Shown one piece after another: positions 1 through 11,600 of a stretch of 64,000 bases of DNA. This DNA comes from Sphaerolaimus hirsutus. Its lineage: Eukaryota > Nematoda > Chromadorea > Monhysterida > Sphaerolaimidae. The position numbers were made by a program, and so were the translations under genes. Positions within the stretch are counted from its first letter, which is position 1; the number at the start of each line of letters is the position of its first letter. Under the pieces are notes generated by a model. That model made no database searches and was not told the origin of the DNA. It was given only the letters and a program-made list of their open reading frames with translations. The stretch covers positions 1 through 64,000 of the forward strand of contig OZ038455.1 of assembly GCA_964036195.1 (NCBI GenBank), given 5' to 3'.

Positions 1-3000
1 AGCCTAAGCCTAAGCCTAAGCCTAAGCCTAAGCCTAAGCCTAAGCCTAAGCCTAAGCCTAAGCCTAAGCCTAAGCCTAAGCCTAAGCCTAAGCCTAAGCC
101 TAAGCCTAAGCCTAAGCCTAAGCCTAAGCCTAAGCCTAAGCCTAAGCCTAAGCCTAAGCCTAAGCCTAAGCCTAAGCCTAAGCCTAAGCCTAAGCCTAAG
201 CCTAAGCCTAAGCCTAAGCCTAAGCCTAAGCCTAAGCCTAAGCCTAAGCCTAAGCCTAAGCCTAAGCCTAAGCCTAAGCCTAAGCCTAAGCCTAAGCCTA
301 AGCCTAAGCCTAAGCCTAAGCCTAAGCCTAAGCCTAAGCCTAAGCCTAAGCCTAAGCCTAAGCCTAAGCCTAAGCCTAAGCCTAAGCCTAAGCCTAAGCC
401 TAAGCCTAAGCCTAAGCCTAAGCCTAAGCCTAAGCCTAAGCCTAAGCCTAAGCCTAAGCCTAAGCCTAAGCCTAAGCCTAAGCCTAAGCCTAAGCCTAAG
501 CCTAAGCCTAAGCCTAAGCCTAAGCCTAAGCCTAAGCCTAAGCCTAAGCCTAAGCCTAAGCCTAAGCCTAAGCCTAAGCCTAAGCCTAAGCCTAAGCCTA
601 AGCCTAAGCCTAAGCCTAAGCCTAAGCCTAAGCCTAAGCCTAAGCCTAAGCCTAAGCCTAAGCCTAAGCCTAAGCCTAAGCCTAAGCCTAAGCCTAAGCC
701 TAAGCCTAAGCCTAAGCCTAAGCCTAAGCCTAAGCCTAAGCCTAAGCCTAAGCCTAAGCCTAAGCCTAAGCCTAAGCCTAAGCCTAAGCCTAAGCCTAAG
801 CCTAAGCCTAAGCCTAAGCCTAAGCCTAAGCCTAAGCCTAAGCCTAAGCCTAAGCCTAAGCCTAAGCCTAAGCCTAAGCCTAAGCCTAAGCCTAAGCCTA
901 AGCCTAAGCCTAAGCCTAAGCCTAAGCCTAAGCCTAAGCCTAAGCCTAAGCCTAAGCCTAAGCCTAAGCCTAAGCCTAAGCCTAAGCCTAAGCCTAAGCC
1001 TAAGCCTAAGCCTAAGCCTAAGCCTAAGCCTAAGCCTAAGCCTAAGCCTAAGCCTAAGCCTAAGCCTAAGCCTAAGCCTAAGCCTAAGCCTAAGCCTAAG
1101 CCTAAGCCTAAGCCTAAGCCTAAGCCTAAGCCTAAGCCTAAGCCTAAGCCTAAGCCTAAGCCTAAGCCTAAGCCTAAGCCTAAGCCTAAGCCTAAGCCTA
1201 AGCCTAAGCCTAAGCCTAAGCCTAAGCCTAAGCCTAAGCCTAAGCCTAAGCCTAAGCCTAAGCCTAAGCCTAAGCCTAAGCCTAAGCCTAAGCCTAAGCC
1301 TAAGCCTAAGCCTAAGCCTAAGCCTAAGCCTAAGCCTAAGCCTAAGCCTAAGCCTAAGCCTAAGCCTAAGCCTAAGCCTAAGCCTAAGCCTAAGCCTAAG
1401 CCTAAGCCTAAGCCTAAGCCTAAGCCTAAGCCTAAGCCTAAGCCTAAGCCTAAGCCTAAGCCTAAGCCTAAGCCTAAGCCTAAGCCTAAGCCTAAGCCTA
1501 AGCCTAAGCCTAAGCCTAAGCCTAAGCCTAAGCCTAAGCCTAAGCCTAAGCCTAAGCCTAAGCCTAAGCCTAAGCCTAAGCCTAAGCCTAAGCCTAAGCC
1601 TAAGCCTAAGCCTAAGCCTAAGCCTAAGCCTAAGCCTAAGCCTAAGCCTAAGCCTAAGCCTAAGCCTAAGCCTAAGCCTAAGCCTAAGCCTAAGCCTAAG
1701 CCTAAGCCTAAGCCTAAGCCTAAGCCTAAGCCTAAGCCTAAGCCTAAGCCTAAGCCTAAGCCTAAGCCTAAGCCTAAGCCTAAGCCTAAGCCTAAGCCTA
1801 AGCCTAAGCCTAAGCCTAAGCCTAAGCCTAAGCCTAAGCCTAAGCCTAAGCCTAAGCCTAAGCCTAAGCCTAAGCCTAAGCCTAAGCCTAAGCCTAAGCC
1901 TAAGCCTAAGCCTAAGCCTAAGCCTAAGCCTAAGCCTAAGCCTAAGCCTAAGCCTAAGCCTAAGCCTAAGCCTAAGCCTAAGCCTAAGCCTAAGCCTAAG
2001 CCTAAGCCTAAGCCTAAGCCTAAGCCTAAGCCTAAGCCTAAGCCTAAGCCTAAGCCTAAGCCTAAGCCTAAGCCTAAGCCTAAGCCTAAGCCTAAGCCTA
2101 AGCCTAAGCCTAAGCCTAAGCCTAAGCCTAAGCCTAAGCCTAAGCCTAAGCCTAAGCCTAAGCCTAAGCCTAAGCCTAAGCCTAAGCCTAAGCCTAAGCC
2201 TAAGCCTAAGCCTAAGCCTAAGCCTAAGCCTAAGCCTAAGCCTAAGCCTAAGCCTAAGCCTAAGCCTAAGCCTAAGCCTAAGCCTAAGCCTAAGCCTAAG
2301 CCTAAGCCTAAGCCTAAGCCTAAGCCTAAGCCTAAGCCTAAGCCTAAGCCTAAGCCTAAGCCTAAGCCTAAGCCTAAGCCTAAGCCTAAGCCTAAGCCTA
2401 AGCCTAAGCCTAAGCCTAAGCCTAAGCCTAAGCCTAAGCCTAAGCCTAAGCCTAAGCCTAAGCCTAAGCCTAAGCCTAAGCCTAAGCCTAAGCCTAAGCC
2501 TAAGCCTAAGCCTAAGCCTAAGCCTAAGCCTAAGCCTAAGCCTAAGCCTAAGCCTAAGCCTAAGCCTAAGCCTAAGCCTAAGCCTAAGCCTAAGCCTAAG
2601 CCTAAGCCTAAGCCTAAGCCTAAGCCTAAGCCTAAGCCTAAGCCTAAGCCTAAGCCTAAGCCTAAGCCTAAGCCTAAGCCTAAGCCTAAGCCTAAGCCTA
2701 AGCCTAAGCCTAAGCCTAAGCCTAAGCCTAAGCCTAAGCCTAAGCCTAAGCCTAAGCCTAAGCCTAAGCCTAAGCCTAAGCCTAAGCCTAAGCCTAAGCC
2801 TAAGCCTAAGCCTAAGCCTAAGCCTAAGCCTAAGCCTAAGCCTAAGCCTAAGCCTAAGCCTAAGCCTAAGCCTAAGCCTAAGCCTAAGCCTAAGCCTAAG
2901 CCTAAGCCTAAGCCTAAGCCTAAGCCTAAGCCTAAGCCTAAGCCTAAGCCTAAGCCTAAGCCTAAGCCTAAGCCTAAGCCTAAGCCTAAGCCTAAGCCTA

Positions 3001-4714
3001 AGCCTAAGCCTAAGCCTAAGCCTAAGCCTAAGCCTAAGCCTAAGCCTAAGCCTAAGCCTAAGCCTAAGCCTAAGCCTAAGCCTAAGCCTAAGCCTAAGCC
3101 TAAGCCTAAGCCTAAGCCTAAGCCTAAGCCTAAGCCTAAGCCTAAGCCTAAGCCTAAGCCTAAGCCTAAGCCTAAGCCTAAGCCTAAGCCTAAGCCTAAG
3201 CCTAAGCCTAAGCCTAAGCCTAAGCCTAAGCCTAAGCCTAAGCCTAAGCCTAAGCCTAAGCCTAAGCCTAAGCCTAAGCCTAAGCCTAAGCCTAAGCCTA
3301 AGCCTAAGCCTAAGCCTAAGCCTAAGCCTAAGCCTAAGCCTAAGCCTAAGCCTAAGCCTAAGCCTAAGCCTAAGCCTAAGCCTAAGCCTAAGCCTAAGCC
3401 TAAGCCTAAGCCTAAGCCTAAGCCTAAGCCTAAGCCTAAGCCTAAGCCTAAGCCTAAGCCTAAGCCTAAGCCTAAGCCTAAGCCTAAGCCTAAGCCTAAG
3501 CCTAAGCCTAAGCCTAAGCCTAAGCCTAAGCCTAAGCCTAAGCCTAAGCCTAAGCCTAAGCCTAAGCCTAAGCCTAAGCCTAAGCCTAAGCCTAAGCCTA
3601 AGCCTAAGCCTAAGCCTAAGCCTAAGCCTAAGCCTAAGCCTAAGCCTAAGCCTAAGCCTAAGCCTAAGCCTAAGCCTAAGCCTAAGCCTAAGCCTAAGCC
3701 TAAGCCTAAGCCTAAGCCTAAGCCTAAGCCTAAGCCTAAGCCTAAGCCTAAGCCTAAGCCTAAGCCTAAGCCTAAGCCTAAGCCTAAGCCTAAGCCTAAG
3801 CCTAAGCCTAAGCCTAAGCCTAAGCCTAAGCCTAAGCCTAAGCCTAAGCCTAAGCCTAAGCCTAAGCCTAAGCCTAAGCCTAAGCCTAAGCCTAAGCCTA
3901 AGCCTAAGCCTAAGCCTAAGCCTAAGCCTAAGCCTAAGCCTAAGCCTAAGCCTAAGCCTAAGCCTAAGCCTAAGCCTAAGCCTAAGCCTAAGCCTAAGCC
4001 TAAGCCTAAGCCTAAGCCTAAGCCTAAGCCTAAGCCTAAGCCTAAGCCTAAGCCTAAGCCTAAGCCTAAGCCTAAGCCTAAGCCTAAGCCTAAGCCTAAG
4101 CCTAAGCCTAAGCCTAAGCCTAAGCCTAAGCCTAAGCCTAAGCCTAAGCCTAAGCCTAAGCCTAAGCCTAAGCCTAAGCCTAAGCCTAAGCCTAAGCCTA
4201 AGCCTAAGCCTAAGCCTAAGCCTAAGCCTAAGCCTAAGCCTAAGCCTAAGCCTAAGCCTAAGCCTAAGCCTAAGCCTAAGCCTAAGCCTAAGCCTAAGCC
4301 TAAGCCTAAGCCTAAGCCTAAGCCTAAGCCTAAGCCTAAGCCTAAGCCTAAGCCTAAGCCTAAGCCTAAGCCTAAGCCTAAGCCTAAGCCTAAGCCTAAG
4401 CCTAAGCCTAAGCCTAAGCCTAAGCCTAAGCCTAAGCCTAAGCCTAAGCCTAAGCCTAAGCCTAAGCCTAAGCCTAAGCCTAAGCCTAAGCCTAAGCCTA
4501 AGCCTAAGCCTAAGCCTAAGCCTAAGCCTAAGCCTAAGCCTAAGCCTAAGCCTAAGCCTAAGCCTAAGCCTAAGCCTAAGCCTAAGCCTAAGCCTAAGCC
4601 TAAGCCTAAGCCTAAGCCTAAGCCTAAGCCTAAGCCTAAGCCTAAGCCTAAGCCTAAGCCTAAGCCTAAGCCTAAGCCTAAGCCTAAGCCTAAGCCTAAG
4701 CCTAAGCCTAAGCC
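1..4714. repeat. Telomere, canonical TTAGGC array
   Basis: About 785 uninterrupted copies of the hexamer read as CCTAAG on this strand (TTAGGC on the other). I saw no variant unit. The C-rich strand running 5' to 3' from the left end is the correct polarity for a chromosome terminus. TTAGGC is known mainly from nematodes. Confidence 0.98.
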
Positions 4715-5090
4715 CAAGCCCAAGCCCAAGCCCAAGCCCAAGCCCAAGCCCAAGCCCAAGCCCAAGCCCAAGCCCAAGCCCAAGCCCAAGCCCAAGCCCA
4801 AGCCCAAGCCCAAGCCCAAGCCCAAGCCCAAGCCCAAGCCCAAGCCCAAGCCCAAGCCCAAGCCCAAGCCCAAGCCCAAGCCCAAGCCCAAGCCCAAGCC
4901 CAAGCCCAAGCCCAAGCCCAAGCCCAAGCCCAAGCCCAAGCCCAAGCCCAAGCCCAAGCCCAAGCCCAAGCCCAAGCCCAAGCCCAAGCCCAAGCCCAAG
5001 CCCAAGCCCAAGCCCAAGCCCAAGCCCAAGCCCAAGCCCAAGCCCAAGCCCAAGCCCAAGCCCAAGCCCAAGCCCAAGCCCAAGCCCAAG
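4715..5090. repeat. Telomere variant repeat block, TTGGGC
   Basis: About 63 consecutive copies of CCCAAG (TTGGGC), a single T-to-C change from the canonical unit. The block is homogeneous, with no canonical units mixed in. Two canonical units follow at 5,091-5,102 before unique sequence starts. It sits on the centromere side of the array, where variant repeats usually accumulate. Confidence 0.95.
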
Positions 5091-5100
5091 CCTAAGCCTA

Positions 5101-5333
5101 AAGCGTGAATCGCGATTCAATCGGTCGGAATCGACTTTTTTTCACGTTTTTGTTTCTTAGGTATAAAGTGGCTATGGCAAACACCCCAAAACGTGTACAT
5201 TTTCTGAAAGAGCACACTCTCAGCTACGCAATGGTGTGTCTACTCCCGTTCCCCAAGAACGGTTAAGGCGTGAATCGCGATTCAATCGGCAGGAACTGAC
5301 CTGCATTCACATTTTTGTTTCTTAGGTATAAGA
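5101..5333. repeat. Subtelomeric direct repeat pair
   Basis: A roughly 65-bp unit beginning GCGTGAATCGCGATTCAATC and ending in GTTTCTTAGGTATAA occurs at about 5,103-5,166 and again at about 5,268-5,332. The copies are diverged in the middle. Each contains the short palindrome TGAATCGCGATTCA. It is the first non-telomeric sequence, so it is a candidate telomere-associated repeat. Confidence 0.75.
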
Positions 5334-5380
5334 CTTAGATTAGGGGATTAGGGGATTAGATTATGAGATTAGGGGCTGAA
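5334..5380. repeat. Degenerate telomere-like tract
   Basis: A run of GATTAGGGG-type units (AGATTAGGGGATTAGGGG and neighbours) resembles TTAGGG/TTAGGC repeats in the orientation opposite to the terminal array. It may be an eroded interstitial telomere patch or simple sequence. Confidence 0.4.
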
Positions 5381-5399
5381 AATTTGACCCTTTTTTGTC

Positions 5400-5550
5400 G
5401 ATATATGGAACTTAATGGAACACATGAGAGCCAAATTGGACACGCACCACGGACCTGGAATTGGGTCTGAAACTTAAAATGCAATTTTCGCAAAATCGAA
5501 TTTTGTGAACTTGTCGACTTTTAGAATTAGACGCCTCAATTCTAATTTCT
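5400..5550. mobile_element. Half copy of the GTCGACAAGT-end element
   Basis: This segment matches in reverse orientation the left part of the element at 44,071-44,710 (shared text around GGACACGCACCACGG and CTTGTCGACTTTTAGAATT). Only one end is present. It lies within 500 bp of the telomere and contains no gene. Confidence 0.6.
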
Positions 5551-5738
5551 TTAACCTCGGATGGGCAGCAGTCACGGGGCTGGTCATCAGCGGAATGGCT
5601 TCCCATCCAAAAGACATGTCCCCCGCATTCTTTAGTATCCTCGATTTGAGAAAAAATTTGTTGAAATGATGGTAAATTTGCCGAATTCGATCAGAACATG
5701 TACAGATTTCTTTAGCATACATCGATCTGACAAAAACG

Positions 5739-6523
5739 CAGAGTTGTTAAAATACTGGTATTTTTGGAAAGTGTAAGTGTAAGTGTAAATACACTTTCCA
5801 AATTTTAAGTATGGATACCAAAAGTGTAAGGTATTTTTAAAATACCCAGGAAAGTGTAAAAAAAAGTGTAAGTGTAAAAAAAATTTAGAAGGAGCTCTCA
5901 CTGTTGAGCATTAGAAAACACCACTGTTCTCACATTTAGATCAATTTATCTATCATTTTCATTCATTATTTCACATTTTACTGCCAATTATGAAACATTT
6001 CAGACTGTAACAAATTTAGTGGTATGAAGTTGCCTTATCATGGCACTTTTTCAGTGTTGATATTTTACTGATTAAGCAATCTGATACACACTGTTTAAAT
6101 ACAAGAATGTACATGCAGCAAATATCAATGCAAAAGCCAGTTGACTTTGTGTCCAGCTGGTGAATTTCTTTTGATCTTGTCCTTTTTACAAAAGTATGAT
6201 GAAACTGTAGAATACCATCAGTACTGTTCAAAGGTCAGAGAAAGTGTGAGTTTGCACATTTGCCATTTTCTACATCCAATGCATAACTGCATGTGTGCAC
6301 TGTGCAGTTATTTTTTGTACATGAACCTGTTTTATGCTTTCTAAAAAGCATAAAACAGAGCCATCGGAAAGATCAAAATACACTTTCTGTACCCGGGTAT
6401 TTTGCTCAGGAAAGTGTAAAAAAAGTGTATGGGTATTTTATGAAAGTGTAAGTGTAAGTGTAAATATAAATACCCATTTACCCGGGTATTTCGGGTAAGT
6501 GTAAATACACTTTCGCAACTCTG
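5739..6523. mobile_element. hAT-like MITE, CAGAGTTG ends (GTGTAA version)
   Basis: It begins CAGAGTTGTTAAAATACTGG and ends CGCAACTCTG. A perfect 8-bp target duplication CAAAAACG flanks it (5,731-5,738 and 6,524-6,531). Internal arms carry runs of the hexamer AGTGTA. No transposase reading frame is visible. The 8-bp duplication and CAGAG end are the hAT superfamily signature. Confidence 0.85.
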
Positions 6524-6531
6524 CAAAAACG

Positions 6532-7050
6532 TCCCCGTGCTCGATCACATTTTGACCATTTGTAGGCTGTAGAAATTCACTTTATGTTGGTGCGGCACAA
6601 AATTTTACAAAAATTTTATACTCGGCAGCATAGTTGTTAAAACGTATTTACATTTACTCAAAAATAAATTCAAGGAAATACGGTATATCGTTTTTACTAT
6701 TAATAATTACTTATGAAATTTATCGCAAATTAAATTATGGTAGAATTCTGCGCATACTTTTCGGTCCGCCGAGTATAAAAAGTGGACAAAAATATAATGG
6801 CGCTCTTCTATTAGGAGAAATACGGTATCCATTGTTCGCTACAAAAAACTCTCTGAATTGAATGAATGCAACTAATGCGATCCGATATCAGTCCGATCGA
6901 AAATCACAAACAGAAACATCAAATTGCCATTTACTGCTTCCTGGCGGTGTGAAAACGCCATTGTTGTTTTTCTTTTCAAAATTGTGAAAAACGAAGTGTG
7001 TTTCAATGTCCGTATAATGGCTAGCAAACGTTCTGCGAGATTTTTACTTA
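6532..7050. other. Gene-free subtelomeric stretch
   Basis: AT-rich sequence with fragments of the CAGAGTTG and CCGTATT element families (for example GTTGTTAAAACGTATTTAC near 6,630 and AGGAGAAATACGGTATCC near 6,813). I see no supported exon. Confidence 0.5.
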
Positions 7051-7081
7051 AAAATATCAGAAAATAGACAAATATAATATT

Positions 7082-7280
7082 TTATTGTTTTTTGATTGAA
7101 TTTTCAGGTGACATTCGAGACTGGACACTTTGTAGGGTGCGGAAGTGGCCGCAGGGCGCACTCCTCCGCGCAGCGACGCCATTTCTTCGGAAGCGCAGGG
7201 CGCACAGGAGCACGCCAGAGAAATGGCAAGTGCGAGAATGGCGCCAAGGGCCGCAGCTGAGCACTGCCCCCCGACAGCGT
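7082..7280. other. GC-rich candidate exon island, strand unresolved
   Basis: About 180 bp of GC-rich sequence in AT-rich surroundings, as for the confirmed exons here. On the plus strand a good acceptor (TTGAATTTTCAG, exon from about 7,108) opens a Trp/Arg-rich frame through about 7,300. On the minus strand an open frame has a hydrophobic Ala/Leu stretch resembling a signal peptide, and a second ATG in good context (MASLRGGVRP) near 7,190. At 7,590-7,620 a further minus ATG (MAALRSAAS) may be a first exon. No family is recognised and neither model is phase-confirmed. Confidence 0.3.
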
Positions 7281-7289
7281 TACAAAAAT

Positions 7290-7570
7290 CTCTCACACAT
7301 TTATATTTGAAAAATATAGTTAAATATAAAAAATATCTTATTTAAATATATTAAAAAATAATAATTAAATGTAAACAAGTCTCTTATTTAATTATATTTT
7401 CTCCAGTTTTTTTCCGAGAGAGATTTAATTATATTTTATTTATGAGAAAAAAATATAATTAAATCTTTCATTTATATGTATTTATATTTTCTCAGCGATT
7501 TTTCAGAAAGATTTAATTATATTTAATTTTTTGAGAGATTTTCTGAGATTATATTTCATTATATTTTTTG
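7290..7570. repeat. AT-rich TATAATTAAATCT repeat
   Basis: Repeated TATAATTAAA and GAGAGATTT words form a low-complexity stretch. A related stretch lies at about 39,595-39,970, in places in opposite orientation. The shared GAGAGATTTTCTGAGA wording suggests a dispersed element rather than chance AT richness. Confidence 0.55.
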
Positions 7571-7859
7571 AAAATCCCCCATTTTTTGGAACGCTAGCCG
7601 CCGATCGCAGCGCCGCCATGCCGCAATTCAATTGATCGATCCTTCGCAAAAGAGCACTAATTGATCCGCATTTATCGAAACTGGATTTGTGTAACCGATC
7701 ATTTATCAAATCTCATACTCAAAAGGATCCATGCGCTTTTCACGATTCACTGTATCAGGAACTGTATTACAAAGTGCAACTGTGAACTGTCGACTGTGAG
7801 TGATGTAAAAAATTATAAGCCGTGTCGAAATTGCGGCCTTGCAAATTGTCTTCCAAAAA

Positions 7860-8348
7860 CATAGTTGTTAAAACGTATTTACGTTTACTCGATAAATACG
7901 GATACTCGAGTACTGCGTTTACGTTTCCTCCTGAATAAATACCGGTACTCACTTACTCGCGTACTTTTTGAAAGTACGCGAGTACAGAAAACCTAATTGA
8001 GAAAAGAATTTGGGGTGCATAAAAGATAAAAACTACTCCAAAAGACTAAAACGGCTGCAAAGAATGGCAGCGGAAAATATCGGAAGTTGCGATGTGTGGG
8101 CAAAGCGACGACTCTCGCCTTCACTTTAACTTATTTTTACATCTTCCTAAAAAAAAATGGATTTTTTTTTACTTTTACGTTTTCTTCGAGTAAAAATACT
8201 GGTATTTAGGTACGTTTACTCACGTTTTACGCAGCGTAAAAGTAAAATAAAAATACTTTACGTTTTCTGTACTCAGGGATGAGTAAAAATAAAAAACTTT
8301 ACGTTTACGTTTACTTTCAAAAAAGTTTAGTACTTTCAACAACTCTGC
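7860..8348. mobile_element. hAT-like MITE, CAGAGTTGTTAAAA family
   Basis: Starts CATAGTTGTTAAAACG and ends AACAACTCTG. Flanks are near-matching 8-mers (TCCAAAAA and CCAAAAAA). The interior has repeated TTTACTC/GAGTAAA and GTACGCGAGTA words typical of this family's other copies. It lies just upstream of the secreted-peptide promoter. Confidence 0.7.
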
Positions 8349-8440
8349 CAAAAAAGCTACATTCAAGATCGCTTTGCAAAACCGGTTGTCTCTTTGTGTG
8401 CACTTCGAAGGAATCGAACATCGCATTTTAATCACACCGC

Positions 8441-8448
8441 TATAAAAG
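8441..8448 (+). promoter_or_regulatory. TATA box of the secreted-peptide gene
   Basis: TATAAAAG, preceded by CACACCGC, lies about 160 bp upstream of the signal-peptide ATG on the same strand. A start site roughly 30 bp downstream (near 8,470) would give a 5' leader of about 140 nt. Inferred from position and match to the TATA consensus only. Confidence 0.55.
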
Positions 8449-8609
8449 CACATGACAGGAATTTATCGTGATATCACTATTTCACCACGTTTCTGCTTGC
8501 AGATATTTTTTTATATTTTTACACGTCTAATCTGTATTTCAACTTTTCCAGATATATTTGTTAATATTATATGCTGATACCAAAGTGTAATTTCTCGTTT
8601 TATTCGAAA

Positions 8610-8664
8610 ATGAATTTGAGATTATTGCTGTTGGTCGTTTTTGTGGCGCTGGCCACAATTTTTG
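8610..8664 (+). CDS. Secreted peptide, exon 1 (signal peptide)
   Basis: Starts at an ATG in GAAAATGA context and ends at TTTTTG|GTGAGT, a full-consensus donor, in phase 1. It encodes a Leu/Val-rich signal sequence. Beyond the donor the frame runs into the transposon at 8,770, which supports the splice. Confidence 0.7.
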
Positions 8665-11600
8665 GTGAGTTCATTTTCGTCTATTGGATTGGTAAATACG
8701 TGGTTGGATACAAAATGGTTCTGTTTGGCGGCTTTGCTGCGATAACACATTGGCGCTGGCACTGGCCTGGGGGCACTCCCGGACCCTGTAAAAAACACTG
8801 TTAAGTGTCAAAGACCCTGTAAAATGTCATGCGCCGTGTAAAAGACCCTATAAAGTGTCAAATGGCATGCAAAGTGTAAAAGACCATATAAGATGTCATG
8901 TGTATCAAACTCTTTTTTGTATCCAAACGTTGTGTTTTTGTATCTATATCTTACTTTTAGACATAAAATTTGGATATAAAAACTTAAGACTTGGATACTA
9001 TACAACAAGATTTGGATAAGCGTGACACTTTACAGTGTCGTCTACATGACAAATGACATTTTACAGGATCTTTTACACTTTGCAGGGTCTTTTACACTTT
9101 ACAGGGTATTTTACACTTTACAGTGTATTTTACAGGGTCTGGGAGTGGCCATGACCTGGAGTAATGATGGCAAACCCTCTGGAAAAACTGTTTAAATTTT
9201 TATTTTTTTTGTAAAATGAGTTTTCAAATTGCTTTAAATACTTCTCAAATTTTTGAATTTTTCCACAATTTTTTTTCTTCATTTTTGACCTTTTTCATTT
9301 TAAATATACTTTATTTCCTCTGTATATACAAAATGAGGGTGCACTGTTTCAGACATATACGCCTGATTTGCACAAACGCCCGTTTCGAATTTTGACACTT
9401 TGCATGACATTTTTTATGGTCAAAAGTCCTGGAAAATTCCCTGCAAAATGCCAACTGAGTTTCCATTTTGCAGGGCATTTTCCATGACTTTTTCATTTTC
9501 CATGACATTTGACATTTTACACAGTGAAGAGTCATAGAAAATGCCCTGCAAAATGCCAATCGAGTTTCCATTTTGCAGGGCATTTTCCAAGACTTTTTTC
9601 ATTTTCCATGACATTGGACATTTTACATGGTCAAAAGTCATGGAAAATGCCCTGCAAAATTGCAACTGAGTTTCCATGTTGCAGGGCATTTTCCATGACT
9701 TTTGAGAGTGAAACCCTGTTGCATTGCGTCATTCAAGATGTTGCATTGTCTGCACATTATACAGCCAGCCGGCGCTGCCTGGAACCAATTGTGCTGGGGG
9801 GGGGGGGGGGGTAAAGTTGCGGTCACACGCTCGACGCACATGCACATACGCCTCTTTCGCACGGTGTTTGTGCGAAACAGGCTTATGTGCGAAATAGGCC
9901 TGCCCCCCTCAAAATACCCCCAGGGGGTTTATCTTTTCAGAGTGAGAATTTAGATTGGGTATTGTTTTCCAGAAAATTTTGTTAGCTGCTAATACGAATT
10001 TGTTGTTTGTAATGTAAATATGCCTATTGTCACAGATAGAAACGATAGATACGTAGATAGAAAAATGCAATAATAAACACCATATATAAGGGTCTATAGA
10101 CTTATATACCGTATTACCTCAAATTATTCCCCGTCGAATTAATCGGCCCTCAAAATGGGCTGGGAAATAATAACCACCCCCCTCAACCCCCCTCCGGAAC
10201 GATGTACATGATGTATGCCATGTACATGATAAAATTTGTAAAATTGATAAAACATTGTAAAATTTGTAATCTTTTGTTTACCATCATCTCATAATTGCTC
10301 GAATAATTTCCCTTGACAATTTGTTTTTCATTGGACTGTTTTGAGGGGAACTACCGAATTTCCTCGAAATACCCCCCTCGAAATACCCCCCTAAAACATG
10401 TTTTAGTAACATGATAACATGTCATTTATTTTCAAACTGGAAATTGATCAGAGTGGACTACCGTATTTCCTCGAAATACCCCCCGGGGGGTGATTGTTTC
10501 ATAGTGGTCCCGAGAGGGGGGGGGTCAAACGAGGGGGGGGGTATTTCGAGGGGGGGGGGTTATTATTTCACAAGAAAATTTTTGAAAACCAAGTACGAAA
10601 TTGTCGTCTGAAACGTACGCAGACGTCGCAAAATGCAACAAAAACCGCCATTTATAAGGTTCTGTAGACTAATATTAGTATGTAGATGGTATAAACACTG
10701 TTCTAACGTGATTCCGACATTGTTTTAACGTGTGTTCTGCACTACGCAGAACACAAACTGCAGTATTTGTCATGTACGTTCTCTTTACACTCAATTTGGG
10801 GGGGGGGTATTTCGAGGGGGGGGGTGATTGTTTCATAGTGGTCTCGAGAGGGGGGGGGTCAAACGAGGGGGGGGGGGTATTTCGAGGGGGGGGGGTATTT
10901 CGAGGAAATACGGTATTCAAAGTGGACTACTTTTTCGTCACTCATCTTACTGGGGGAATCATTCAAGGGGGGTCATTCAAGCAAGTACGGTGTGCACGCA
11001 AGCAGAGTTGTTAAAAGGTACGTTCAAAAAATATGCGTACGCGAGTACGCGGTAAATACGTTTACATATACTTTTTTTAAAGTAATGTACCAGAGTTGTA
11101 CAAATACTGGTATTTTTGGAAAACGTAAACGTAAACGTAAATACCTTTTTCAAATCAAAAGTATAAATACTAAAACGTAAGGTATTTTTAAAATACCGGG
11201 GAAAACGTAAAATAAAACGTAAACATAAAAATTACCGTATTACCTCGAAATACCCCCATGGGGGTTTATTATTTCGCCAGCAAAATTTGAGGGGGGTTTA
11301 TTCGAGGGGGGGGTTTATTATTTCGTCAGAAATTTTTGTAAGGATCGTAGTAAATAGTAGGCATTTGCGTACCCAAAATAGGTAATAAATGTGTCCAAAC
11401 AGGATATATTTGGACATAAAAACGTAGATAGCTACACAAACTACTCTATAGTAGCTGCAATGCAAATTAACAGTAATATACATCATGTACATTGCGTACA
11501 TGACGTATTTATTATGTACATGACGTACATCATTCCGAAGGGGGGGGGGTATTTCGAGGGGGGGGGGTTTATTATTTCCCCAGCCCATTTTGAGGGGGGG

